Shown: piece after piece, positions 24,816-33,765 of the stretch
How the letters are laid out: every line of letters starts with the position of its first letter
Position numbering within the stretch: the first letter of the stretch is position 1
Source of the DNA: Anaerolineae bacterium
Lineage (GTDB): Bacteria > Chloroflexota > Anaerolineae > Aggregatilineales > UBA2796
NCBI GenBank assembly: GCA_019637555.1
Contig: JAHBVK010000047.1
Span: 1 to 48,666 of the forward strand
Direction of reading: 5' to 3'
DNA length: 48,666 nt
Notes under the pieces: generated by a model
What the model was told of the DNA's origin: nothing
Seen by the model: only the letters and a program-made list of their open reading frames with translations
Databases searched by the model: none
Position numbers and translations under genes: made by a program

Positions 24816-26357
24816 TTAGCTGCTGACTTTGCTCGTGGAAAGCAACGGACGCGGCGCGCGGTAGAACATGCCCCGAAGTTCGGGCCAGAGAGTCCACAAG
24901 CCAATCCACAAGGCACCTGCGCAAGAGATCAACGTGTAGGCGGTGATGAAGATATGCCCACTGCCGATAGAGACGATGACAAGCAGCAAGCACAGCAAAC
25001 CCCAGACCAGATCGGTAAGGACACCGACATCAGCGCGAACACGGTAAGCCGCCGCTTCAGAGGAGGACGCTTTACGCTGGGATGGTTGTGCTGTCGCGCC
25101 CCATTTAGGAGTACGCAGAAATTCTCCACGCTGATTGAACAATGCCTTGAGTGTGGCACGCATGGTATTCATCGCCAAGCCTGCGCTGATCACCTGAAAC
25201 AGCAAAACCGACAGCACACTTCTAAAGCCGCGACTCAACATCATCTGCGAGACGATAAAGAAGATGGTAGGTGCAAGTGTCAACGGTCCCAGTGAACTGA
25301 ACAACGCGAACATCTCATCTGCCGGAGGATAAGCCTTCATCAGCAGTAATATCAGCGGATAGCAGATGACCAAGATCGCCATGATCGGATTGACTAGATA
25401 GCCGAGTAGATGGATGGTTGCCTGTAACTTGACGAACAGCGGATAGTCGCTGCGCCAGATCGGAACGAGGAGCAGACGAGCACTCTCAATGCTGCCCTGT
25501 GCCCAACGCGCTTGCTGACGGCGGAAGGCAGTCATGGTAGGAGGTAGTTCGGCAGGCGCGGCGACCTGCGTCTGATACAGTCCGCGCCAGTTCTTCAACC
25601 AAGCACGATAACTGAGATCGAGGTCTTCCGTTAGTGTGGTATCCTGCCAACCTCCGGCATCCTCAATAGCAGCGCGACGCCAGACACCTGCTGTGCCGTT
25701 GAAGTTGAAGGCAAAGTTACCGAAGCAGCGAGCTTGCTGCTCAATGGCGAAGTGTCCATCGATGGCAATTGCTTGAATTTCGGTGAGCCATGAAGTGCCG
25801 CGATTGAGATGTTCCCACCGTGCCTGTACGAAGGCAGCGCCCGGATCATTAATCAGTGCAGGAACCATATCCATAAGGAAGTTCGGCGCTGGCACGAAAT
25901 CGGCGTCGAAGATGGCGATGTATTCGCCATGAGCGTGCTGTAAACCGTAGGCAAGCGCACCTGCTTTGAAGCCCTTGCGATCCGGTCGGCGGATGTGCTC
26001 GATGTTAACGCCCTGCGACTTTAGACGTTTAACTGCTTCGGCAACAATTTGTACGGTGTCGTCCGTCGAGTCGTCAAGCACTTGAATTTCCAGCTTATCA
26101 GGAGACCAGTTCAGCCGTGCCACCGCATCAATGATGCGCTGCCCGACAAAACGTTCGTTGTAAAGGGGTAATTGCACCGTTACTTTGGGCAACAGAGTAG
26201 TCTCGATCTGCGTGTGATGAGGACGGCGGCGACGATTGATCAAGGCAAGGGCAGTCATGTAATAGAGGTTGGCGCTGTAGATGAAGAGCAGAGCCAAAGC
26301 AGGCAGATAGACCATTACAATAAGAACTGTCAAAACAATGGGTAGGAGTACTGCCAT
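24816..26357 (-). CDS. Processive family 2 glycosyltransferase, membrane-bound
   Basis: The protein (513 residues from ATG 26357) starts with one or two membrane helices (MAVLLPIVLTVLIVMVYLPA). It then has a GT-A domain with the beta-glycan synthase residues: LDDSTDD, FDADF, TEDLDLSYR and QQARW, the D,D,D,Q(Q/R)xRW set of cellulose- and glucomannan-synthase-like enzymes. Four or more C-terminal membrane helices follow (LLGYLVNPIMAILVICYPLI onwards). It should polymerise an NDP-sugar into a polysaccharide or glycolipid across the membrane. There is no PilZ domain. A longer frame from GTG 26456 adds 33 polar residues without a ribosome site. I prefer ATG 26357 because the membrane segment starts there. 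Confidence 0.9.
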   Translation of the reverse strand: MAVLLPIVLTVLIVMVYLPALALLFIYSANLYYMTALALINRRRRPHHTQIETTLLPKVTVQLPLYNERFVGQRIIDAVARLNWSPDKLEIQVLDDSTDDTVQIVAEAVKRLKSQGVNIEHIRRPDRKGFKAGALAYGLQHAHGEYIAIFDADFVPAPNFLMDMVPALINDPGAAFVQARWEHLNRGTSWLTEIQAIAIDGHFAIEQQARCFGNFAFNFNGTAGVWRRAAIEDAGGWQDTTLTEDLDLSYRAWLKNWRGLYQTQVAAPAELPPTMTAFRRQQARWAQGSIESARLLLVPIWRSDYPLFVKLQATIHLLGYLVNPIMAILVICYPLILLLMKAYPPADEMFALFSSLGPLTLAPTIFFIVSQMMLSRGFRSVLSVLLFQVISAGLAMNTMRATLKALFNQRGEFLRTPKWGATAQPSQRKASSSEAAAYRVRADVGVLTDLVWGLLCLLLVIVSIGSGHIFITAYTLISCAGALWIGLWTLWPELRGMFYRAPRPLLSTSKVSS

Positions 26358-26648
26358 AGATTCGTCACTGACTTTCGCATAGGTTCGATGCGGAACTGGA
26401 ACACAGCCAGCTAAATTTGTGCTTCCGGCATCAAACGAATTAAGGAAAAATATCACAAGTGAGGATCAACGTCTAGCCCCAAAAGATGGGTTTTTAATCA
26501 CCCTAACGACCTACTTTCCTCCTTATTTTGAAGTTTTTTTGTTGCATGTAGCGCGATTTTCGGATAATTGCGCCTTCAACTGCAACTGATCCAGACGGGT
26601 GATTTGTGGGGTAAGACGGCAGTAGCGATGATCACGATAATCGCGCCA

Positions 26649-26676
26649 TTGACCGCTATGATCCCTTTGCTATAAT
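26649..26676 (+). promoter_or_regulatory. Promoter of tRNA-Ser
   Basis: TTGACC (26649-26654) and a perfect TATAAT (26671-26676) are separated by 16 bp, with the tRNA starting 15 bp after the -10. Confidence 0.8.
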
Positions 26677-26690
26677 ACGTGAGATCGAAG

Positions 26691-26779
26691 GGAGAGGTAG
26701 CATAGCTGGCCTAATGCGCTCGCCTGGAAAGCGGGTACGGGTTAAAACCCCGTCATGGGTTCGAATCCCATCCTCTCCG
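26691..26779 (+). tRNA. tRNA-Ser (GGA anticodon)
   Basis: The gene is 89 nt with acceptor arms GGAGAGG (26691) and CCTCTCC, discriminator G at 26779 and no encoded CCA. The anticodon loop reads CTGGAAA, giving GGA for serine codons UCC/UCU. A long variable arm (TACGGGTTAAAACCCCGT region) marks a class II tRNA, and GGTTCGAATCC is the T loop. It has its own promoter and a hairpin downstream. Confidence 0.95.
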
Positions 26780-26794
26780 CTATCATTTTAGCAG

Positions 26795-26820
26795 CAGGAC
26801 GCCGTTTAGCGTCCTGTTGT
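26795..26820 (+). terminator. Terminator of tRNA-Ser
   Basis: CAGGACGC (26795-26802) and GCGTCCTG (26809-26816) form an 8-bp stem with a 6-nt loop, followed by TTGTCGTTTATT, 16 nt after the tRNA. Confidence 0.65.
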
Positions 26821-26856
26821 CGTTTATTCTAAGCAGCCATTAACGCAGGTTGCGCC

Positions 26857-27081
26857 CTAACGACGCCCCAACAAGCCCCACGTCGCAATCAAACCACAAG
26901 CGAAGAATAAGACCAAGATGCAGCCCAGCCGCAGGATACAGCCTGCCGCGTGACCGAATATGCGGTACAAGATAGTAATCCCGATCAGGGCGAGGATGAA
27001 CAGCCCGATCACGGTGAGATGTCCCATACTCAGACCGGTGATGGGCGAAGGTGTCTGAAAAAGCTGGTTTAGGACATCCAT
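26857..27081 (-). CDS. Small two-helix membrane protein
   Basis: This 74-residue protein is not recognised. It has two hydrophobic helices (about 21-40, HLTVIGLFILALIGITILY, and 48-70, ILRLGCILVLFFACGLIATW) joined by a short FGHAAG turn, and ends in basic residues. An overlapping frame (26840-27097) was rejected because it lacks this clean hydrophobic pattern. It lies 172 bp downstream of the SH3/M23 peptidase gene on the same strand, so it may be a separate transcript. Confidence 0.6.
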   Translation of the reverse strand: MDVLNQLFQTPSPITGLSMGHLTVIGLFILALIGITILYRIFGHAAGCILRLGCILVLFFACGLIATWGLLGRR

Positions 27082-27253
27082 TGCACACGTCTTTCACGCC
27101 GCCGATGAAGTACGGTTCTGGCGTCTCATTCCTAAATTATTATCTTTACCATATGTCCCTGATCCGCCGCCGTACAGCCGGAGAAGGAATTCGGATTGGT
27201 GAGTTAAAACTGCATGTTGCGGCGGCTGCTCAACCATTCCACCCGACGCACAG

Positions 27254-28540
27254 TTAGATGTTGTACATCGAGCGTGAGTTTTCCACCGCTCGCTGGAACA
27301 AGCCCTCGATCTTGTTGATTGAACCATCCATGCTCAGACGCAGTTCCAGATGGAGGTGTGCGCCCGTTGAGTTTCCCGTATTGCCGCTAAGACCGATGAC
27401 AGTCCCCTTACTGACGAGCTGATTGTTGGCTACGCTGATATCGCTGAGGTGGGCATGAATGGCGTAGACGAAGCCGTTGGATAGACCCCGTTGAGTCATC
27501 ACCGAGCGCATAGCATCGGGCAGTGACTCCCATGCGTAGCGCACAATCACCAGATTACCGAAACCATAGCCCCACGCGGGATCGTTTAGCGCACCACGAT
27601 CATTATCGGACACATTCTGACTGCGGAAGTTGGGGGCATCCGAGCGGCAGCGCTGACAGCGCAAAGTGAATGCCGTACCGTTACCGGATGCGCTCACCGT
27701 TGATCCGACACGCAGACCGAAATCGGTACCGCGATGGTTATTGACGCCAAATTCCTGCGTGATGATATAACCAGCAACGGGCGAATCGAACTTGGCGGAG
27801 TTGAGTGTAATCGGTGGGATGGTGACCGGTTTCGGTGCACCCACAACGGGCTTGGGTAACCCTAACACGTTACATTCATCTTGATACGTCAACAAATCTT
27901 CGCGCACATAGCCAAGTAAGCCTTTGTATTCGACCTTCACCCAGCGAAACAAGTCTCCGTCACGACTCATCTCGACGCCGTAAATAGAAACGGGATCGTT
28001 GGGCTGGATGCGTCCGACGGGTGTAGCAGTGATTGACGGTCCAGCACGGAGATTCGGCTGCACGTCGGGGCGCGCATTACCCTTACAGATGGGAGTCTGA
28101 ACTGGCTCGACGGGTACGGGCTGCGTCTGTTTTTTCGGAGTGGGAGGAACAACGGGCTGCACTGGCTGCGACGGCACTGGCGCAGCCGCTGATGCTGGCT
28201 TCTTGATCTGATTGGCGGGGACGCTCTGTGCTGCGACGAAGGCGAAGGTGCGGCGGGGATAATTGCTGTAGCCGAATTCAGTTAGATCGCCCTGAATATC
28301 CAGCAGATCGTCGCGCACCCATCCGCTGCGTTTGTCAGCGAAGGTGAGGTGAAACCAACGATAGACTTGTCCCTGAATACTCGCGGACTGCGGATCGAGC
28401 ACGATCTCATCTGCAGTCGCAGGGGTATTGATCAGGGAGCGGAATAAGACTACCCCGTCAACACCAGGCGTCAGCCGAACACGCACATCAATGACGCTGG
28501 GATTATCAGGAATCCCCCGAATAAATACCGTGTGAGCCAT
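27254..28540 (-). CDS. SH3-domain / M23 (LytM-type) metallopeptidase
   Basis: The 428-residue protein has two bacterial SH3-like segments (about 1-85, ending GWVRDDLLDI, and about 155-218, with NLRAGPSITATPVG and GYVREDLLTY). They are joined by a Pro/Gln/Val-rich linker. The peptidase domain (about 250-428) keeps all M23 zinc and catalytic residues: HRGTD (H269, D273), HAH (H362, H364) and HLH (H395, H397). M23 enzymes cut peptidoglycan cross-links. No signal peptide is visible, which is odd for a wall enzyme. An insertion at about 292-326 carries a CQRC pair. The gene starts 26 bp after the membrane-EEP gene's stop codon, so both are probably in one operon. Confidence 0.88.
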   Translation of the reverse strand: MAHTVFIRGIPDNPSVIDVRVRLTPGVDGVVLFRSLINTPATADEIVLDPQSASIQGQVYRWFHLTFADKRSGWVRDDLLDIQGDLTEFGYSNYPRRTFAFVAAQSVPANQIKKPASAAAPVPSQPVQPVVPPTPKKQTQPVPVEPVQTPICKGNARPDVQPNLRAGPSITATPVGRIQPNDPVSIYGVEMSRDGDLFRWVKVEYKGLLGYVREDLLTYQDECNVLGLPKPVVGAPKPVTIPPITLNSAKFDSPVAGYIITQEFGVNNHRGTDFGLRVGSTVSASGNGTAFTLRCQRCRSDAPNFRSQNVSDNDRGALNDPAWGYGFGNLVIVRYAWESLPDAMRSVMTQRGLSNGFVYAIHAHLSDISVANNQLVSKGTVIGLSGNTGNSTGAHLHLELRLSMDGSINKIEGLFQRAVENSRSMYNI

Positions 28541-28566
28541 GATGCCGCCTACTCCCTTTGACGACG

Positions 28567-30705
28567 TTAACCGCCTAACCTAACCTCAACCACCGCCAGA
28601 TTGTGGCTGGAGTATGGTACTGTAACCAGATTGACACCAATCGGCGTGACGCAGTTCGGTACCCCTTCCACCGGACAATAGAGCCAGACAAAATCGACGC
28701 GAACGGCGGTTTTGCTGCCCTGACGATCTAGCAATCGCAGTGTATTGGCACGCTCAACAGGGTAGCCAGCGAAGGGGTCTTTGAAGCCGCGCTGACCGAG
28801 TACCTGATAAATCTTGGTGCCCGCCTCGTGGTTGAATGTTCCGCCCATTACCAACCTGCCAGCGGTAGAACGGTTGGCGTCAACGTAAGCGAGAATCTCG
28901 CTCATCTGCGCTTCTTGATCCTGTGCCTGTTCCTCAACGCTGAGTGTACTGGTGACGAACAACAGGCTGAGCTGGACGTTGTAGACATCCAAAAGACTGC
29001 CATCGTTAGCACGCAACTGTGCGTACTGGACACCTGTTTGCTTACTGCGACTGGTGAGCAGCGCCCCTTCTGCCCGCGTGATCGGCAGCTTGGAGAGGAT
29101 CGCCAGCCCTTGTAAGCCTTCGTTAGTGGGATAGTAGGCAAGCTGCATGTTGAGCGTCCGAGCCAACCACGCTGCTTGATCGACGCTGCCATTGATCAGC
29201 CGTCCGGCGTCTACTTCCTGAAGCAGTACCACATCGGCACCGCTGGTTTGGATCTGGGTAGCCAGTTCGGAGAGGTTCGTGCCGTAATAGAGACTAAAGC
29301 CACCATGTAAATTGAGCGTAGCAACACGTAACTGACCGACATTGGTTGAGGATGCCACCCCAAGCCCCATAGTCGGCAGCGACATGGTGTAGGCGAAAAC
29401 ACCTGCCATCACCACTGCGATGATCGCCAGCGCGGTAGCGGGGAGCATCCCGCCGCCTTTCCACGGCAGACGCTTGCGCGCCAGAATCGCGGGCAGACTG
29501 CCGAGCAGCAGCGCAAAGATAATCACCGCTATCCCGAGACCCCTGAACGCCCGCAGCAGCGATCCGAAGGGTTCTTGAATGCCGCGCACGAAAGCATACT
29601 CAAAGGTGAAGAAATCTGCACCGCTGAGCAGCAGAAAAATGGCGATCCCGAACAGCACGCCGATAAAGGTGAAGTTAAAACGTCCTGTCGCTGGTTGGAT
29701 GATCCACCACCACGAGAGGCACAGCAGGAACTGACCAATTACCAGTGCTACGCCCGCTACCGTGCCGGAGAGACGGAAACCGATGACCAAGAGCAAACAG
29801 ATTAATAAGAACCAAATCCAGCCGCGATATTGGGTATCAAACATCCCTAGAAATTGACGGGCAAAAGAACGCACTTCAGGGATCAACGGGAGCATGGTCG
29901 CGATTACCAAATAAGGCGCGATGACGTGATATTCCAAGCCGATGCGGTGCGAGAGGGTATTGGGCAGACCAAAAACGGCAAACTGCAAGTAGAGTAAGCC
30001 TCCAAGTGCGAACGCATTCCAGCCCGCAATCTCGCCGCGTGGTTCTGCGGAGGGCGTCAGGCGATCAAAGATTGCCGCCAATACTGCCGCTAGAAACAGC
30101 AGCAGCGCCGCAATCGTAATTTCGACAAGAAACGTCGATTCCCACGTGAAATCCATCGTGTAGCCGTACAAGCGGATCAGTTGATCACCCGCGAAGCCAC
30201 CGATCAGCATGACGGGAACCATACCGGGGCGTCTCACGGCGATGCAAGCGAGGTAGAGCACTGCCGCACCAACCGTCAACGCCGCGCCAAAGACGCCGAG
30301 CGTGGTACCACCATTGGCGGTCATGAATACGCGCCCGACTGCAGCGACAATAGCGACCAGTGCCGGTCCAAACCAGAGACGGGAGAAGATCACCGATAGC
30401 AGGGGCAGCAGTAAGGCAGCACCGACAGCCAGTAGTTCGGTTTGTGCATCCAGGATGGAGATGACACCGGGTTCAGCAGACAGCGCGGCGGCGTTGGAGG
30501 TAACACTGACCAGACTGGCACTGCTGAAGTGCGCGAACAGGGTGGTGTATAGAAAGCGCGCTGACTGCACGAAAAACAGTCCGATTAGCACAGCTTCAAT
30601 TACACGAAACAAATCGCGGCGATATTGAGCCATAGAATATCCCGAAGCGAACAGGATGAGTGATGTTCGCAGTCCGTTGAGACGGTTGCGTGAAATCTCC
30701 TCCAT
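28567..30705 (-). CDS. Polytopic membrane protein fused to EEP nuclease/phosphatase-like domain
   Basis: The 712-residue protein has about a dozen membrane helices over residues 1-450. A C-terminal endonuclease/exonuclease/phosphatase fold follows, starting VGQLRVATLNLHGG and continuing ADVVLLQEVDAG. The Asn and Glu of these motifs are present. However, the later GDFN motif reads GGTFN and the final SDH reads SSH, so two catalytic aspartates are missing and activity is doubtful. Related membrane-EEP proteins are thought to act on lipids or sugars at the cell surface. In-frame ATGs at 30705 and 30633 are both possible; neither has a good ribosome site in place. The SH3/M23 peptidase gene follows closely. 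Confidence 0.8.
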   Translation of the reverse strand: MEEISRNRLNGLRTSLILFASGYSMAQYRRDLFRVIEAVLIGLFFVQSARFLYTTLFAHFSSASLVSVTSNAAALSAEPGVISILDAQTELLAVGAALLLPLLSVIFSRLWFGPALVAIVAAVGRVFMTANGGTTLGVFGAALTVGAAVLYLACIAVRRPGMVPVMLIGGFAGDQLIRLYGYTMDFTWESTFLVEITIAALLLFLAAVLAAIFDRLTPSAEPRGEIAGWNAFALGGLLYLQFAVFGLPNTLSHRIGLEYHVIAPYLVIATMLPLIPEVRSFARQFLGMFDTQYRGWIWFLLICLLLVIGFRLSGTVAGVALVIGQFLLCLSWWWIIQPATGRFNFTFIGVLFGIAIFLLLSGADFFTFEYAFVRGIQEPFGSLLRAFRGLGIAVIIFALLLGSLPAILARKRLPWKGGGMLPATALAIIAVVMAGVFAYTMSLPTMGLGVASSTNVGQLRVATLNLHGGFSLYYGTNLSELATQIQTSGADVVLLQEVDAGRLINGSVDQAAWLARTLNMQLAYYPTNEGLQGLAILSKLPITRAEGALLTSRSKQTGVQYAQLRANDGSLLDVYNVQLSLLFVTSTLSVEEQAQDQEAQMSEILAYVDANRSTAGRLVMGGTFNHEAGTKIYQVLGQRGFKDPFAGYPVERANTLRLLDRQGSKTAVRVDFVWLYCPVEGVPNCVTPIGVNLVTVPYSSHNLAVVEVRLGG

Positions 30706-30978
30706 TTTACGCTATCCGGCTGAACAAGCCACTGCTGATCCATTTTTGGCTGTCAGAGACAGCGATTTGAGCAGGGAATTGAGGTAAGAAAGTAGGTCGA
30801 GGTAACGTCTATGGATTCCACCAATTGACCAGTTACCTCGAACGCAACGGCAGGTTCTACACAGCAATCGCTTTATTTTGTTTTTAACGACCTTTAGCCC
30901 CAAGTTTTAGGGTTTGTTCTAGTCAAATGCGAACATATGTGCTAAAATTATCAATGTAGGGCGAGGTGATAACAAGCG

Positions 30979-31353
30979 ATGAAACCTACTCAACTCAAAT
31001 CACTACAATCCAAAAGCAAACAGTTGGAAGTTCGCATGATCTACCCTGAACGGCAGGGTGAGCCGTTCCGCGCGGTGGTGGAAAGCAATGAACCACTCAG
31101 TCACACGGTAACGATCCGCTTTCATCCTGATGGGGGGATAGAGACGGAGTGCACGTGCGCGTGGGCACAACATGGCGGTGTGGGATGCAGCCACGTAATG
31201 GCGGTGCTGAATCGGTTGGCGGCACGGAAACATTCGAGCCTCAGCTTCTGGGCAACCCCGGAGGAAGCGCGTAAGCAAAAGCGTCGCGTCTTTAAGTTGA
31301 CGCGTGCGCGGGGGCGCGAAAGTCTGTGGGTGACCAGCCGACGCCCTGTATAA
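30979..31353 (+). CDS. Small SWIM-type zinc-finger protein
   Basis: The 124-residue protein carries a SWIM pattern CTC...CSH (ETECTCAWAQHGGVGCSHVM, residues about 54-73), which binds one zinc ion and is linked to DNA or protein contacts. The rest is a short beta-rich N-terminal part and a basic tail (EEARKQKRRVFKLTRARGRE). SWIM domains normally sit inside larger helicases or transposases; here the domain is almost the whole protein. It is divergent from the membrane-EEP gene, with GAGGTG upstream of the ATG and a strong terminator behind it. The partner is unknown. Confidence 0.75.
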   Translation: MKPTQLKSLQSKSKQLEVRMIYPERQGEPFRAVVESNEPLSHTVTIRFHPDGGIETECTCAWAQHGGVGCSHVMAVLNRLAARKHSSLSFWATPEEARKQKRRVFKLTRARGRESLWVTSRRPV

Positions 31354-31375
31354 AAGCCACTTAATGGCGCAGCGA

Positions 31376-31420
31376 AAAGCGGTGATTGAAGGAACATCTT
31401 TCAATCACCGCTTTCTATTT
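31376..31420 (+). terminator. Intrinsic terminator after the SWIM protein gene
   Basis: AAAGCGGTGATTGAA (31376-31390) pairs perfectly with TTCAATCACCGCTTT (31400-31414), followed by CTATTT. Confidence 0.9.
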
Positions 31421-31482
31421 AGCACTCGCTTAACAGTGGAAGGTTACGCTAGATGGAACAGACATGAGGCGAAGGGTGATCT

Positions 31483-31914
31483 ATGGACAAGCAACGGGTG
31501 CTGATCTTGTGTACAGGAAATTCGGCGCGCAGCCAGATGGCAGAAGGTTGGCTGCGGGCACATGCCGGAGATCGTTTCGAGGTGTTCAGTGCGGGAAGTC
31601 AGCCTACTGGTGTAGTGCATCCGCTGGCGATTAAGGCGATGGCGGAGATCGGAATCGATATTAGTAAGCACACCTCGAAGCCGATGTCGCAGTTTTTGGG
31701 ACAGTCGTTCGACTATGTGCTAACGGTCTGTAGTGACGCGAATGAGGTATGTCCGGTATTTCCGGGCAAGGCGCAGCGCGTGCATCACAGCTTTTCCGAT
31801 CCTGCTAAGGATGCGCCCGAATTGCAGCTAGATGCTTTTCGTTCCGTGCGCGATGGAATCGGCAGTTGGCTGAGCAGCCTGCTCAATATCTCCGAGCGTA
31901 ACGCACAACCCTGA
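31483..31914 (+). CDS. arsC: Arsenate reductase, thioredoxin-coupled (LMW-PTP fold)
   Basis: The 143-residue protein begins with the phosphatase loop CTGNSARS (C10 to R16). It also has cysteines C83 and C90 (VLTVCSDANEVCPVF), the three-cysteine relay of thioredoxin-linked ArsC. It reduces arsenate to arsenite in the cytoplasm. No ArsR, Acr3 or ArsB gene is nearby, so arsenite export must be encoded elsewhere or the protein acts as a phosphatase. GAGGCGAAGGG lies upstream of the ATG. The gene converges with the kinase gene, and only 12 bp separate the two stop codons. Confidence 0.88.
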   Translation: MDKQRVLILCTGNSARSQMAEGWLRAHAGDRFEVFSAGSQPTGVVHPLAIKAMAEIGIDISKHTSKPMSQFLGQSFDYVLTVCSDANEVCPVFPGKAQRVHHSFSDPAKDAPELQLDAFRSVRDGIGSWLSSLLNISERNAQP

Positions 31915-31934
31915 TCCGGGTAGTGATCAGGGTT
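31907..31934. terminator. Shared hairpin at convergent gene ends
   Basis: AACCCTGATC (31907-31916) and GATCAGGGTT (31925-31934) form a 10-bp stem. The arsC stop codon lies in the left arm and the kinase stop codon in the right arm. T-runs are weak on both strands, so bidirectional termination is probable but unproven. Confidence 0.6.
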
Positions 31935-33765
31935 TGACGGTGGGTACGAATACGACGCGGAAACCGATATAGTCATCGCGCGAGGTAGGACCATCATAAC
32001 GACGGGCGCTGCCACGCGCGTGGGCAATCTCTTGCCGCCACGAGCCACCACGCAGGACTTTACCTTTACCCTCGCTCGGACCCGTTGGATCGGTTTGACC
32101 TTCCGGCTGATAGTACGTCTCGCTGTACCAATCAGCACACCACTCCCACACGTTACCAACCAGATCGTATGCTTTGACCCAACTGGCACTCTCTGGAAAG
32201 GCGGTCACCGAGACGGTGCGCTTGCTGCGAACGTTGGAGCGACCTTCTTGCCAATCGTTGCCCCACGGATAACGGAGCGACTGCGGTCCGCGTACTACAT
32301 ATTCCCATTCGGCTTCGGTAGGCAATCTGCCGCCGCGCCAGTGGGCATAAGCATCAGCTTCATGCCACGATACCCCCACACGCGGCTGATCCGGCGCGGT
32401 GAAATTGGGGTAGTTGCCCGGTCCTTTGATGCTGTTGACGGTGAGCCAGCGCCACCCTTCCGTCGTCCAGTATTCGCGCTTAAGATAGCCGCCATCATCG
32501 CAGAATGCTTGAAACGCAGCATTGGTGATGGGATACTGATCGATCCAGAACGATTGGCTGATGCTAACGACATGCTCCGGCTGTTCGTCGGGACGCGCCT
32601 CGGGATCACCAACTGCCCCCATGCGGAAGACGCCAGCAGGAACCCAAACTTGCGGAATGCCTTTAGCATCGACTCGACGCATCCCCGGTGAGAGCGTTAG
32701 TTTACGTACATTGGGCACCGAGGAATTTGAGGGTGGAGTCTGTTTGGTGATCTGGTTGGGGATGCTAGACGCCATGACATTGCCAGAAACAGCGGGAACA
32801 CTTGCTGTCTGTCGCGCGGCGGCGGAAACAGCGGGCGCATTCTGCGTGGGAACACTGGGCAGCATCCCCGTCATGCCAGCGACACCACGCGGCGGCAGCA
32901 TACTGGTCCCCAGTGGTCCAGTGTAGCGGGCGGCGTTATCCGACAGTGAGCGCTTGAAGGCAGCGGCTAGTTTGCCCGCCGATGAGAAACGTGCTGATGG
33001 CTCTTTGGCTAATGCTTGCTCCAGCACCACACCGATAATGGGTGGCAAATCGGGGCGCAGCGACAGAATCGACGGTGGCGTGGCATTGATGTGCAGATAC
33101 ATCATGCGGTGCGGTGTATCGGCGGTGAAGGGCAGTTTGCCACTTAGCATCTCGAATAGGATCACGCCCAGCGAGTAGATATCGGCGCGGTGATCGATGG
33201 TTTCGTTTTTCCACTGTTCGGGAGCCATGTAAGCAGGCGTGCCGACAACCAATCCGGTGCGCGTGAGTTCACCGGACGCCACTTCGTCTAGAAGTTTGGC
33301 AAGCCCGAAATCGGTGAGGAAGATATTGCGGGAATCATCGAACAGCAGGTTATGCGGCTTGAGATCGCGGTGAACAATGCTGCGGGCATGGGCGTAATCT
33401 AGCGCAGACGATACTTGATCCAGCAGCCAACTGATGATATTCAGGGGAATGCGCCCGCGCTTAAGTACGTGGGATAGACTGCCGCCGCGCAGTAGCTCCA
33501 TCACCAGAAAAACGTTGTTGTTCTGCTGACCGTAGTCGAAGACTTTGAGGATATGGGCGTGACTTAACCCCGCGATAGTGCGGGCTTCGCGTTCAAAACG
33601 CTTAAGAAAATCAGCGTTTCGAGCCAGCGTGGGATCAATCACTTTGAGGGCGACGTCACGTCCGATGGAGATCTGTCGTGCCCGGTAAACCGTAGCCATG
33701 CCGCCTTTGCCGAGCATCGCATTGATTTCGTATTGCCCAAGCTGCTGACCAATAAGCTCTGACAT
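31927..33765 (-). CDS. Ser/Thr protein kinase with C-terminal FGE-sulfatase-like domain
   Basis: The 612-residue protein starts with a Hanks-type kinase: Gly loop GKGGMATVY (19-27), lysine K41 (VALKVI), catalytic HRDLKPHN (132-139), DFG (152-154), and GTPAYMAPEQ. All key residues are present. A Ser/Pro/Ala linker without a membrane helix (about 275-360) follows. The C-terminal domain (about 371-610) is FGE-sulfatase/SUMF1-like, with VPAGVFRMG, GNVWEWCADWY, LRGGSW and GFRVVF. The reactive cysteines of true formylglycine-generating enzymes are absent, so it probably binds a ligand or partner. The kinase should phosphorylate proteins in response to that signal. Confidence 0.92.
   Translation of the reverse strand: MSELIGQQLGQYEINAMLGKGGMATVYRARQISIGRDVALKVIDPTLARNADFLKRFEREARTIAGLSHAHILKVFDYGQQNNNVFLVMELLRGGSLSHVLKRGRIPLNIISWLLDQVSSALDYAHARSIVHRDLKPHNLLFDDSRNIFLTDFGLAKLLDEVASGELTRTGLVVGTPAYMAPEQWKNETIDHRADIYSLGVILFEMLSGKLPFTADTPHRMMYLHINATPPSILSLRPDLPPIIGVVLEQALAKEPSARFSSAGKLAAAFKRSLSDNAARYTGPLGTSMLPPRGVAGMTGMLPSVPTQNAPAVSAAARQTASVPAVSGNVMASSIPNQITKQTPPSNSSVPNVRKLTLSPGMRRVDAKGIPQVWVPAGVFRMGAVGDPEARPDEQPEHVVSISQSFWIDQYPITNAAFQAFCDDGGYLKREYWTTEGWRWLTVNSIKGPGNYPNFTAPDQPRVGVSWHEADAYAHWRGGRLPTEAEWEYVVRGPQSLRYPWGNDWQEGRSNVRSKRTVSVTAFPESASWVKAYDLVGNVWEWCADWYSETYYQPEGQTDPTGPSEGKGKVLRGGSWRQEIAHARGSARRYDGPTSRDDYIGFRVVFVPTVKP

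Noticed and set aside
26457..26648. Possible riboswitch before the family 2 glycosyltransferase
   Set aside because: A short ACCC/GGGT pairing is seen, but no known aptamer core (for example GEMM/c-di-GMP) could be recognised.
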